NCBI GenBank assembly: GCA_024734495.1
Contig: JALMQS010000681.1
Coordinates: forward strand, 8,817,576-8,881,575
From: Forficula auricularia
Lineage: Eukaryota; Arthropoda; Insecta; Dermaptera; Forficulidae
DNA: 64,000 bases
Direction: 5' to 3'
Shown: in pieces, positions 55,020-63,689 of the stretch
How the letters are laid out: the number at the start of each line of letters is the position of its first letter
How positions within the stretch are numbered: the first letter of the stretch is position 1
Notes under the pieces: generated by a model
What the model saw: the letters and a program-made list of their open reading frames with translations, nothing else
The model's database searches: none
What the model was told of the DNA's origin: nothing
Made by a program: the position numbers and the translations under genes

Positions 55020-55590
55020 CGTTCTGATGTGGCCATCCACTTGACTTTACCATACACCCTGGCACCCTCTTATATTTAATATTTAATCAAATTATTTATA
55101 ATCATGTAAGGGGGGGTTAGTTTTTGCATTTTTAGGCCTCTGTGGTCCCACGGAAGATGTATACAAAATTTTGTTGAGTTTGGTACAAGGGTCTAGTTTT
55201 TTAATTTTATGACCCCCCCCCATCCTCCCATTAGTTTTTAGGTCGATATGCACCAAATCAAATCAGCTCTTAATCTCAATGCACCAAAACTACGTGTGAA
55301 ATTTGGTTTTGATTTTCATACTAGTTTTGGAGCTAGCTCGTCCACAAAAATTTGGTAACGAACAGACTAACAGACATTTTGACAAAACAGTTATTATCTC
55401 GAAAAATATAATTTTTTCGATGTTCACTTATTAGAGCTTTTTTGTAGACCGAAATGCCATGGTTTCGCTCAATTGTTTTAATCAAAATAGTTTTAGCCAT
55501 TTTTGAGATATTTCGAAAAAAAGAATAAAAAAACAACATTTTTTTCATGCACCATTACAATACTTGACCATATCCTGTATGATAAAGTAA
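55020..55590. repeat. Interspersed repeat R1
   Basis: Closest partner of 15280-15785; see there. The end reads 'accatatcctgtatg'. Confidence 0.75.
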
Positions 55591-56639
55591 AAAAATTACG
55601 GAATGTTACAATATATATCCTTAAATAGAAATGATATAGAAAAATTAAGTTTTTGATGTCTTGAAAGATTTCGGGTCCTTGAATTATAAATTTTCTCAAA
55701 TATTAAGTTAATTCTTTTATTTGGTGTTGCATTAAGACTGTTCCATTTAAAATAAAACAAATCATACAAATCTTTTGAGGAACACCGCTGTTCGAATAAT
55801 ATTGCCCGGTAATTGATAAGGATAATAATAATTTTACTAAGTTTTTTTTTTTTTAATAGAAGAAATCGCAGGAATTTTTCAATACACAGAGATATCCAGG
55901 ACAACATTTTTTTTTTTTTGAGCTGGCTATGCAATTTCTTTTATTGACCTATTTTAAATTGAACAAAGCATTGGAATTTTTTAAGATATTAAATATTAAC
56001 TAGCTATAAAATAAAAAGTTTACACTAAATTAATCAGTGATTATGTTATATCCCATTTTTTTGAAAAATAGACTTAGACCACTTTCAAAATATACAGTGC
56101 ATATATTTATTCAATTTAACCATTTTTGTGGTTTTATTGGTTGAAAAATTTTAGACTAATTAACTACTTGTACTTAATATTAAAAACTGTTTTATTTTTT
56201 CTAAATAATCGATGAACAAAGAGATAAAAAGTTCATAGGATAAAAGAGGGATATGAAGAAAATTCTTTTTCTATTCTTTCATAAGAGAAAGTTTTATAAA
56301 TATAGGGGTGGGGGGGGGTGAAGATTTGGAGTGTTAGACATTTGGACTTTTAGATGCCTTATGTCTGAATGCTTCTCTGAATGGAAAGGAAGGCTAGGTA
56401 GTAAACAGCTCTTGAATGGATTCTGGATTGAGTGGCGCATCCGTTTCTCTTGCTTGGTTTTTTTTTTCAAATGCAAATCGCTCGTTCGTCTTGCAATTTT
56501 TTAACACGCTCTAGTCACCTCCAATATAAATCGTTATCTATATATATTAGAAAGTTGTTATCAAGAAATTGTATATAAAAAAACGACTAGGTACGATTGG
56601 GGCTCGCATACTGAGGTTAGTAAATCCGTACCTATTAAA
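55591..56639. other. Noncoding, nothing recognised
   Basis: AT-rich DNA with T and G runs (about 55840, 55910, 56305). No feature was seen. Confidence 0.3.
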
Positions 56640-56721
56640 AATAAAATATTAAAAGATTTTAGGTTAAAAAATAAAATGAGAGATGGAGTCTTCTATTTTT
56701 AAATAAAATAATTTTTAATTA

Positions 56722-58005
56722 AGGGTGTACAACTTTGCATCCGCCGTTTTTTTTCCGAAATTCGTAGCTTTATTGTAAAAAACTGGTTATACATTTATGA
56801 TTCAAAGTATTGTACATCACTGGCCACTACTTTCTCCCATCTTTCGGGCAGCGTACGAATCCCGCGTTGAAAAAACTGGTCATCTTTTGAAGCGATCCAC
56901 GAATCAATCCAATTTTTCACTTCTTCATAAGACCGGAAGTGCTGGTCAGCCAGGCCGTGTGCCATTGATCGAAACAAGTGATAGTCCGAGGGAGCAACGT
57001 CTGGAGAATACGGCGGGTGGGGTAGAACTTCCCATTTCAACGTTTCCAAGTATGTCTTGACCACTTTCGCAACATGGGGTCGAGCATTGTCATGCTGTAA
57101 AATCACTTTATCATGTCTCTTGTTGTATTGCGGCCGTTTGTCTTTCAATGCTCGGCTCAAACGCATTAATTGCGTTCGATAACGATCGCCTGTGATTGTT
57201 TCAGTCGGTTTTAACAACTCATAATACACTACACCGAGCTGGTCCCACCAAATACTGAGCATGACCTTGGAACCCTGAATATTCGGTTTGGCCGTCGAAG
57301 TGGAACCATGGCCGGGATATCCCCATGATTTTCTGCGCTTGAGATTATCGTAATGAACCCATTTTTCGTCCCCAGTCACAATGCGATGCAGAAATCCCTT
57401 CCGTCTTTGCCTTGCAAGCAGATGTTCACAAGCAAACAAACGCCGTTCAACATCTCTCGGCTTCAACTCGTACGGCACCCAATTTCCTTGTTTCTGAATC
57501 ATTCCCATTACTTTTAGGCGTTTTGAAATGGCTTGTTGCGTCACTCCCAATGATCCTGCCAATTCTTGTTGCGTTTGACACGAGTCTTGATCAAGTAATG
57601 CCTCCAATTCTGCATCTTTGAAAACCTTCTCTTCCACCGCCATGCTGGTCTTCGACGTCAAAATCACCGTTCTTGAAGCGTTGAAACCACTCTCGGCACG
57701 TTCTTTCACTAATAGCGGCCTCACCATAGGTATTTGAGAGCATTCGATGAGCCTCAGACGCAGATTTCTTCATATTAAAGCAAAAAATTAAAACCTCCCG
57801 CAAATGACGAGAATTTGGCTCGTAAGCTGACATGTTTAATCGAGAATAACTTTATGATGCAGACACAAATCGACTAATATTTCGATGGGGTTATGTTTAC
57901 AAATTCCTAAGCTTATTGTATGACATCTACGATCTATTTATTTCGACTACCACTTACCGCTACAGCCATCTATTGCGAAACGGCGGAAGCAAAGTTGTAC
58001 ACCTA
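56722..58005 (-). mobile_element. mariner transposon, nearly intact
   Basis: Inverted terminal repeats of about 27 bp: left ggtgtacaactttgcatccg, right its complement ending 'agcaaagttgtacacc'. TA follows the right end (58004-58005), and a TA lies at the left (56720-56721) with two extra bases. Total length about 1.28 kb, normal for mariner. It encodes a transposase with one frameshift. Confidence 0.92.
56795..57833 (-). pseudogene. mariner transposase with a single frameshift
   Basis: The minus-strand N-terminal frame starts at 57833 (MSAYEPNSRHLREVLIFCFN) and contains the first helix-turn-helix up to 'FKNGDFDVEDQHGGGR'. The frame then shifts near 57633 by one base. The long frame continues with the second HTH ('ELAGSLGVTQQAISKRLKVM'), the 'WVPYEL' linker, and the catalytic triad: Asp in 'VTGDEKW', Asp in 'LQHDNARPHVA' and Asp in 'SPDVAPSDYHLF', the last two separated by 34 residues (D34D, diagnostic of mariner). 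The C terminus 'VVASDVQYFES' is complete. Joined length is about 345 residues, the normal size. One indel separates it from an intact gene, so inactivation is recent or the indel is an assembly error. Transposase cuts and pastes the element in the nucleus. Confidence 0.93.
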
Positions 58006-58014
58006 GAGAGTTTC

Positions 58015-58057
58015 TAGAGACTATAGTTTCGAAGGCATTGCCTTCATCATCAGTCTA
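58015..58057 (-). ncRNA. PLE-type minimal hammerhead motif (left arm)
   Basis: Minus strand: TAGA, CTGATGA, one T, helix II GAAGGC-AAT-GCCTTC, GAAAC, TATA, GTC, TCTA. Helix II has six perfect pairs, helix I TAGA/TCTA four. ACTATAGT is self-complementary. Confidence 0.75.
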
Positions 58058-58148
58058 TCAAAAATATTTCAGTATTTACTTAGTTACATTCAAATTTTCA
58101 ATGTATAAATCTTAATTTAAATGTAACTAAATACTGAAATATTTGTGA

Positions 58149-58191
58149 TAGACTGATGATGAAGGCAATGACTTCGAAACTATAGTCTCTA
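58149..58191 (+). ncRNA. PLE-type minimal hammerhead motif (right arm)
   Basis: Same as the left-arm copy, except helix II reads GAAGGC-AAT-GACTTC, giving one mismatch. Core boxes CTGATGA and GAAAC and helix I TAGA/TCTA are intact. Confidence 0.72.
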
Positions 58192-58499
58192 AAAATAATT
58201 AAAAATTATTTTATTTAAAAACAGAAGACTCCATCTCTCATTTTATTTTTTAACCTAAAATAAAAACAATTCTGTTACCATCGACAGTGAAATCTTTTAT
58301 TCAACTAATTAAAAGATTTAGTTATATGTATTTGATTGAACATAAATTATTAAGTAGAATTTTTCAAAAATATTGATATTCTTGATTCAAGATGTCTAAT
58401 GAGGTACTGGACGCCCAATGGGCAGTTGAATGGTTTATCAAAAGATAAATAATTTTAACTAAAATATATACGATCGTGAGAAAACAAAATGTTCCAATG

Positions 58500-58575
58500 T
58501 ATTATAATAAACCGGCCAAGTGCGAGTCGGACCACACAAACCAAGGTTCCGTACCATAACTCCCAAAATATGTAC
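58500..58575 (+). repeat. Fragment of a widespread insect retroposon 3' region
   Basis: Contains 'ccggccaagtgcgagtcgga' and 'ggttccgtaccataa'. This phrase is a well-known repeat in insect genomes, notably Lepidoptera (RTE/SINE 3' ends), recalled from general knowledge. No reverse transcriptase is nearby. Confidence 0.6.
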
Positions 58576-58906
58576 TCAAATTCGATCTAATTTTTTTTTA
58601 ATAATTAAACTTAATTCTGCTTAAAGAGATCTTTAGAGTTTTACTTTAGACTCTATGATTTAAATGGCTGTTTTGCCTCATCAAAATCCATTTAATTCAC
58701 TCATCAGACCGTCTCCAAAAACTTCTTCAATCATACCAACCCAATAAGTCTCTTTTCTGATATATCGGTTCAAATACCCAAATGATTGAGAAAATCTATG
58801 CCTAATAATTTTTAGGAACACCAATAATTTTACTTAGAGAAAGTGGTGTAGGTTTTAGGAGAAACATGATATTAATTAATAATGATAAAAAATGAATAGA
58901 AAATAC
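58576..58906. other. Noncoding, nothing recognised
   Basis: AT-rich DNA before the candidate exon. Confidence 0.3.
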
Positions 58907-59023
58907 CTTCTAAATCCTAGGTTGAGTGTGAGAAGATTCTGGCCGTAAGTAGAAATATAGTAGATCTATTGATTCGCTGCATGGAGTAGCTATTCTGCTT
59001 TTTTGGACGATTTGATGGATCAC
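58907..59023 (-). CDS. Candidate exon of an unidentified minus-strand gene
   Basis: On the minus strand, acceptor ctcttatttcag and donor GAAG|gtattt bound 117 nt. In the phase that joins the exon at 50051 it reads DPSNRPKKQNSYSMQRINRS then TIFLLTARIFSHST, a TAG stop, and DLE. If the stop were a sense codon (C to T), the joined sequence would run on as DLEARGLLDLC. The composition is well above background. The stop may reflect a sequencing error, a pseudogene, an alternative exon or a wrong donor choice. Family not recognised. Confidence 0.5.
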
Positions 59024-59282
59024 CTGAAATAAGAGAAATTTCTCCCGTTAGTGTCTGGTCAAAAATGTTGTACAATTAATTTTTACTTACTAGTATAACG
59101 TAAATATAGATAATTTTTAATTTTTCACAACATATCAAAGTGATTTCAATTATTTAATGAATAAAAGAAAAGTAAACTGTAAACATATAAATCTAATTGA
59201 TGTTTTTAAACAAAATTTAATTTTTACAGAAAATATAATTTTACAATCTTTAAAACAAAAAAAAATAACACTAATTAAGGAA
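59024..59282. other. Noncoding
   Basis: AT-rich DNA. Direct repeat of 'aaaaaataacactaattaagg' near 59260-59310, at the junction with a PLE fragment. Confidence 0.35.
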
Positions 59283-59405
59283 ACAATAAAAAAAATAACA
59301 CTAATTAAGGGAGACAATAAAAGAGTGTGTCTTTTGCTGGAATAATAAATTTTTTAATGTATTTATAAGGAGACTATAATTTCGAGGGCTTTGTCCCCTT
59401 CATTA
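59283..59405. repeat. Left part of a split PLE terminal-repeat element
   Basis: Matches the left arm of 8741-8966 ('gagacaataaaagagtgtgt', 'cgagggctttg'). It ends at 59405 in the middle of the hammerhead (core read as CTAATGA). The matching right part resumes at 60935. Confidence 0.7.
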
Positions 59406-59935
59406 GTGTCGTGGCGCACAGTGGTATTAAGGAATCTGACAAATATTTTAGGAAGCCTGTTATTCTCTACAGAATTAAGCTGCCTGATAGCGTAGAGAAC
59501 AATCGATTGTTGGGGTGGTTCGCCGCCGTATATAAGCCGTTCCGTTTGGTCTCAAAAAATATGCGAGGTTCTCGAGCAACAGAAAGACGAAGTTAAATTT
59601 AAATTATTAAATGAATTTATTTTAATAAAGATGTTAGTTACAAATGAGAGTTTAGACTGGTTCAGATAATGGAATTAGTTTAGCCTGTGATGGATCTGAC
59701 TGAGAAATATGACAGACTGACCCGACTGACCCGACTGAATCTACTTATAGAAAATGAAATGGTGAGTGTGATTAGTGTCAGCAGTTTATGACTGCAAGAT
59801 CCCCTTGTGTCTTTATGTGTTTGATTACAAGTGTTGCATGTGTCTGCACTAATTGCGTGGAAAAGAAACAGGCTTGGGAGATTTCTCAAGTTAGCCTGAT
59901 GCGATACTAATAATAATCATCATTAGGATTCAGTT
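59406..59935 (+). mobile_element. Possible solo LTR
   Basis: A GC-richer block beginning tgtcgtggcgcacagtgg, with a TATA-like 'cgtatataagccg' at about 59528 and 'aataaag' at about 59622. It interrupts the PLE fragment, as an insertion would. The right end and target duplication are not defined. LTR status is inferred from start, TATA box and position only. Confidence 0.4.
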
Positions 59936-59952
59936 CCATAATTTATTAATGT

Positions 59953-60166
59953 AATTTTTTTTTTCAGAGGATGAGGAACAAAATAAGTGTTTGTTTACGA
60001 CTTATCAATTGCACGTTTCGCCACTTTTATTGCAGCTTCTTCAGGCTCTTTATTTATCAAGAGCCTGAAGAAGCTGCAATAAAAGTGGCGAAACGTTGCA
60101 ATTGATAAGTCGTAAACAAACACTTATTTTGTTCCTCATCCTCTGAAAAACAAAAATTACACTAAT
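59953..60166. repeat. Near-perfect PLE palindrome, family P3
   Basis: Arms of about 103 bp pair from 'ttttttttcagaggatgagg' to 'cctcatcctctgaaaaacaa' and close around an 8-base loop near 60056. The arms differ at a few sites only, including one missing A in the left hammerhead. Confidence 0.92.
60055..60109 (+). ncRNA. PLE-type hammerhead motif (family P3, right arm)
   Basis: TTATCAAgaGC, CTGAAGA (60066-60072), one A, helix II GC...GC, GAAAC (60091-60095), GTT, GCaaTTGATAA. Helix I has GC/GC then a 2x2 internal loop then TTATCAA/TTGATAA. The left arm (about 60005-60058, minus) is the same but lacks one A after GAAACGT. Confidence 0.65.
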
Positions 60167-60239
60167 AATAATAATAATATATTATATTTATTTATACTAC
60201 TAGCTGCAAGGTCCGCCTTCGGTGGCCCTCTTGCTAGTC

Positions 60240-60890
60240 CAAAGGGCTTCACCCCCTGGACCCCGGTCACTTAAACACTCCCTCTCCTCCATCTTCAACG
60301 ACTCTCCATCCTACCGACCCTCTCCCTAACACCGGAACTTCTCCCCCGCCTCTGATCACCCTCCAACCCACTAAACCTACCCCCTGGACTCCCCACCAAT
60401 GAAGATTGCATCCCCTGGACCTCAACTCCCAACCCCATATAGGTACAGACATAGGCACAAATCCCCATTAGTAGCCCCCTGGACCCCACCCCATGAATCC
60501 CCACCTTTGGACCCTGTACTTCCTGGACCCCGTACCCCCTGGACCCCAGCCCCACCCCTGGGGACATACAAACATACAGGGAATGCCCTTTAGTAGTATG
60601 TGATGATATAGGTACAGACACAGGCCCTCTAGTACCCCTGGACCCCTACATCCCTGAGTCCCCACGTCCTGGACCCCACCTTTAAACCCCCTGCGGGACG
60701 GACAAACATAGGTATATATACAGGCACAAATGGCCTTTAGTAGCCCCCTGGATATAGGTTCAGACACAGAAAGAAATACCCTTTAGTATCTACCAACCCC
60801 CACCCCTGGATCCCACCTCTTGCCCTCTGGGGGGGGGCATAGGTACATACAGAGGCAGGCACACATGCCCTTTAGTAGTATGTGATATTA
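60240..60890. repeat. C-rich minisatellite
   Basis: Irregular units of about 110-160 bp contain 'cccctggaccc', 'ataggtacagacacaggc' and 'ccctttagtag'. The plus strand is very C-rich and G-poor, in sharp contrast to the AT-rich surroundings. Overlapping proline-, glycine- or valine-rich ORFs on both strands are composition artefacts. Confidence 0.8.
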
Positions 60891-60934
60891 TTAGTTTAGG
60901 AATTTTATAGGGGGATATAATTTGTGGCCGCAAC

Positions 60935-61020
60935 ATCAGTCTATTACAAATGATTCACAGGAATTAAAAAAAATATTATTCCAGCAGAAGACGCACTCTT
61001 TTATTATCTCCTTTAACTAA
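60935..61020. repeat. Right part of a split PLE terminal-repeat element
   Basis: 'catcagtctattacaaatg', 'attccagcagaagacgcac' match the right half of 8741-8966. With 59283-59405 it forms one element interrupted by about 1.5 kb. Confidence 0.7.
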
Positions 61021-62296
61021 TTTAGAATTTTATAAGTCCAATAAATTGAACGATTAAAAATTCAAACAGCATAAACACAATATTATATTTTTTTTTTGTA
61101 ATCAATTCATGAACATCCTATCGAAAATGTGTTGATCGGTTAGAGGTTAGACGACACCTCGTTTTTTTTCTCGGTAATTAGATTTTAAAAAAATTTAATC
61201 GAAACAAAAAATTACCAAAAAATCGGTTGTCCGAAACAAAATCGGTTTTCTGTTAAACCGCTAAGTTTTTCCAATTCCTATACCGGAAGCAAGAAAGGCA
61301 GAGAAAAAATGTATTTTTATTGTTATTTATTTAAATGATATTGTGATGCAAAATGTAACACCTATAATTCAAAATTGACCTGTTCATTACAAAAATAAAT
61401 GGAGGAAATTTCATTTGTTGAGTCGAAGTTGAAGATACCTAAGATATGGATAGCATTCTTTTAGAGTTGAATGTTATGGAATTGCAAGTATTTCCTTAAA
61501 GTTCCTGTACGGTAGGCAACCTGGTATGAACTTGGGTCGATTTGAATGCAGAAATACAGGCATTTCGCTTAGAGAATAAGGAAAATTCTAATTCTAATAC
61601 GAATAATAATAAAAGACTAGAGCAGGATTGACCAACCTTTTGGCTTATACGGGCCGAATATAAAATAAACTAATTCTATTGATATTTGTTAATCAAAAAA
61701 AGATAGGTAATAATGAAGAATGATATTCACCATGACAAGGAGGCAAACAAGGTTGCTGAAGCAAAACATTTGATTTCTAAAGAAAAAGTACGAATCCGAA
61801 TTCATATTTTTTTTTATATAAATATTATTTCCAATAGATTATCCACTCGAAACGGATGTTTGCGTGAAAAATAAAATATAAAAAAAAATAACAACAAATA
61901 TAGACACTGATAAAACATAATCAGCATTAAATCGCTATATATTGGAAATTGAAAGCTAAAATTGGATGAAAAAGTGAAAATTTTTAAAGACTCGGTACGT
62001 TGTTTGTATACGTAGTTTTGGTGAATAATGCAAAACACACCTGTTCGTATGTTTATTATTATTTTATACTTTAGAAACGTATTAAAATATCATTTTTTGA
62101 ATAATTTTACATTTTTTTAACTGAAAGATCTAAAGCTAGAAAAACCAAAATATAATAATATAATAAGTCCTCCACATTGGAAAAACAAACATTTTATAGC
62201 ACAAGAACAAACTATCTACCACTTTTTAAGTTATTGTAGATATCTGAATCCAGACAAAAAATGATGGTTAAAAATATTTTTCTCCACGTTACAGAC
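61021..62296. other. Noncoding, hAT fragment
   Basis: AT-rich DNA. Bases about 61620-61700 ('ccttttggcttatacgggcc', 'ttgatatttgttaatc') match the left part of the hAT element at 11966. No gene was seen. Confidence 0.4.
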
Positions 62297-62569
62297 ATTT
62301 TTCAATTGAAATTTGCTATATTTGTACTTGAGACGTTGCGCATATCAAGTGAGAGCACACCAAGATTTATGTACCATTTTGTAATTCATATGATTCTGTG
62401 TATATTATGATAAAATCCACAACAACTCTGCCTGCGGACAATTTATTTATAAAATTAATTGTGTCGCTAATACTATGAAATATAATTTTGTAATTAACAA
62501 GTTTGGATTTTTTGTTAAAAATTTTATTGTAATTTTACATGTGTGCTCTATCGCTTTTTTCAGCTCTTA

Positions 62570-62613
62570 GGAACTGATGATGGCATTATTTAATTAAAGC
62601 CGAAACGTTTTCT
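62570..62613 (+). ncRNA. PLE-type hammerhead motif (family P4, left arm)
   Basis: GGAA, CTGATGA (62574-62580), one T, helix II GGC...GCC with a long AT loop, GAAAC, GTT, TTCT. Helix I GGAA/TTCT pairs with one G-U. Core intact. Confidence 0.7.
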
Positions 62614-62734
62614 ATAATTGGGAGTTTTTTATTCAGCAGAGGCTACCCATTGGCTGAATCCCTCTCCATTATAATTATATACATATACAGCCATCAAAAG
62701 TGTATCAATTTTTCAATATTTTTTATGAAATTAA

Positions 62735-62995
62735 AAAATGTTCCAGGCGCTATTGACGAGTTGATGCACTTTAAACATCTCAATAATAATAATTTTAAGA
62801 AAATTTCCCTCAAAAATAATAAATTTAACAAAAGTTAGTGATGGCCTTTAACCCCAATAATAATAATTTTTGATTAAAATTCCCTCAATGATAATAATTT
62901 AACAAAAGTTGTGATGCCCTTTAAACCTCCCAATAATAATAATTTTAAAAAATTTCCTTCAATAATATATAATTCAACAAAGTTGATACAATTTG
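62735..62995. repeat. Three tandem units in the palindrome spacer
   Basis: Units of about 85 bp contain 'caataataataatttt', 'aaatttccctcaa' and 'aatttaacaaaagtt', ending with 'gatg' and 'cttta'. They are diverged by small indels. Confidence 0.8.
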
Positions 62996-63077
62996 ATGGC
63001 TGTATATGTATATAATTAAGTAATGGAGAGGGATTCAGCCAATGGGTAGCCTCTGCTGAATAAAAACTCCCAATTAT

Positions 63078-63121
63078 AGAAAACGTTTCGGCTTTAATTA
63101 AATAATGCCATCATCAGTTCC
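63078..63121 (-). ncRNA. PLE-type hammerhead motif (family P4, right arm)
   Basis: The exact complement of the 62570-62613 motif, in the other arm. Confidence 0.7.
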
Positions 63122-63396
63122 TAAGAGCTGAAAAAAGCGATAGAGCACACATGTAAAATTACAATAAAAATTTTTTACAAAAAATCCAAACTTGTTAATT
63201 ACAAAATTATATCTTACAGTATTAGCGACACAATTAATTTTATAAATAAATTGTCCGCAGGCAGAGTTGTTGTGGATTTTATCATAATATATACAAAATT
63301 ATATGAATTACAAAATGGTACATAAATCTTGGTGTGCTCTCACTTGATATGGGCAACGTCTCAAGTACAAATATAGCAAATTTCAATTTCATTCAA

Positions 63397-63689
63397 TTAA
63401 TAATAATAATAATTATGAGGACATTGATCTAATTAGGATCACTGACCCCTCACAAACATCTCTTAATTAAAAGATTTCTCAAAATAATTAACAAACATTA
63501 AGAATAACAAAAATTCGAATTCAAAATGACAATATATAAAAATAAAAATAAAAATAAATTTTTCCTTCTCTACCTTTTTTACAATTCTTTCGCCCCTTTC
63601 TCAATGTTTATTATACCTGGGCATCAGTATTTGTCAATATTGACAAGTAAGCATTGCTAAGCCCAATGCAATCAGTTTGAAAATTAAGA
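63397..63689. other. Noncoding between palindrome and PLE remnant
   Basis: AT-rich DNA, probably the 3' untranslated part of the PLE copy on the minus strand. Not otherwise recognised. Confidence 0.35.

Larger units (their letters stand above)
56640..58262. repeat. PLE terminal-repeat palindrome interrupted by mariner
   Basis: The outer left arm (56655-56721, 'gagagatggagtcttct') pairs with the outer right arm (about 58192-58255). The inner arms (58010-58065 and 58135-58191) pair with each other and each hold a hammerhead motif. Removing 56722-58005 restores a continuous left arm, so the palindrome is older than the mariner. Confidence 0.85.
62297..63396. repeat. 1.1-kb palindrome of PLE terminal repeats, family P4
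   Basis: Arms of about 400 bp (62297-62700 and about 62990-63396) pair from 'ttcaattgaaatttgctat' to 'atagcaaatttcaatttc' with about 97% identity by eye. Each contains one hammerhead motif. The spacer holds three tandem units of about 85 bp. The right arm leads to a PLE nuclease remnant at 63690-64000 on the minus strand, consistent with it being that element's terminal repeat. Confidence 0.92.

Noticed and set aside
60267..60767. Several overlapping ORFs on both strands
   Set aside because: They are products of the C-rich minisatellite, with repetitive glycine, valine or proline content and no domain.
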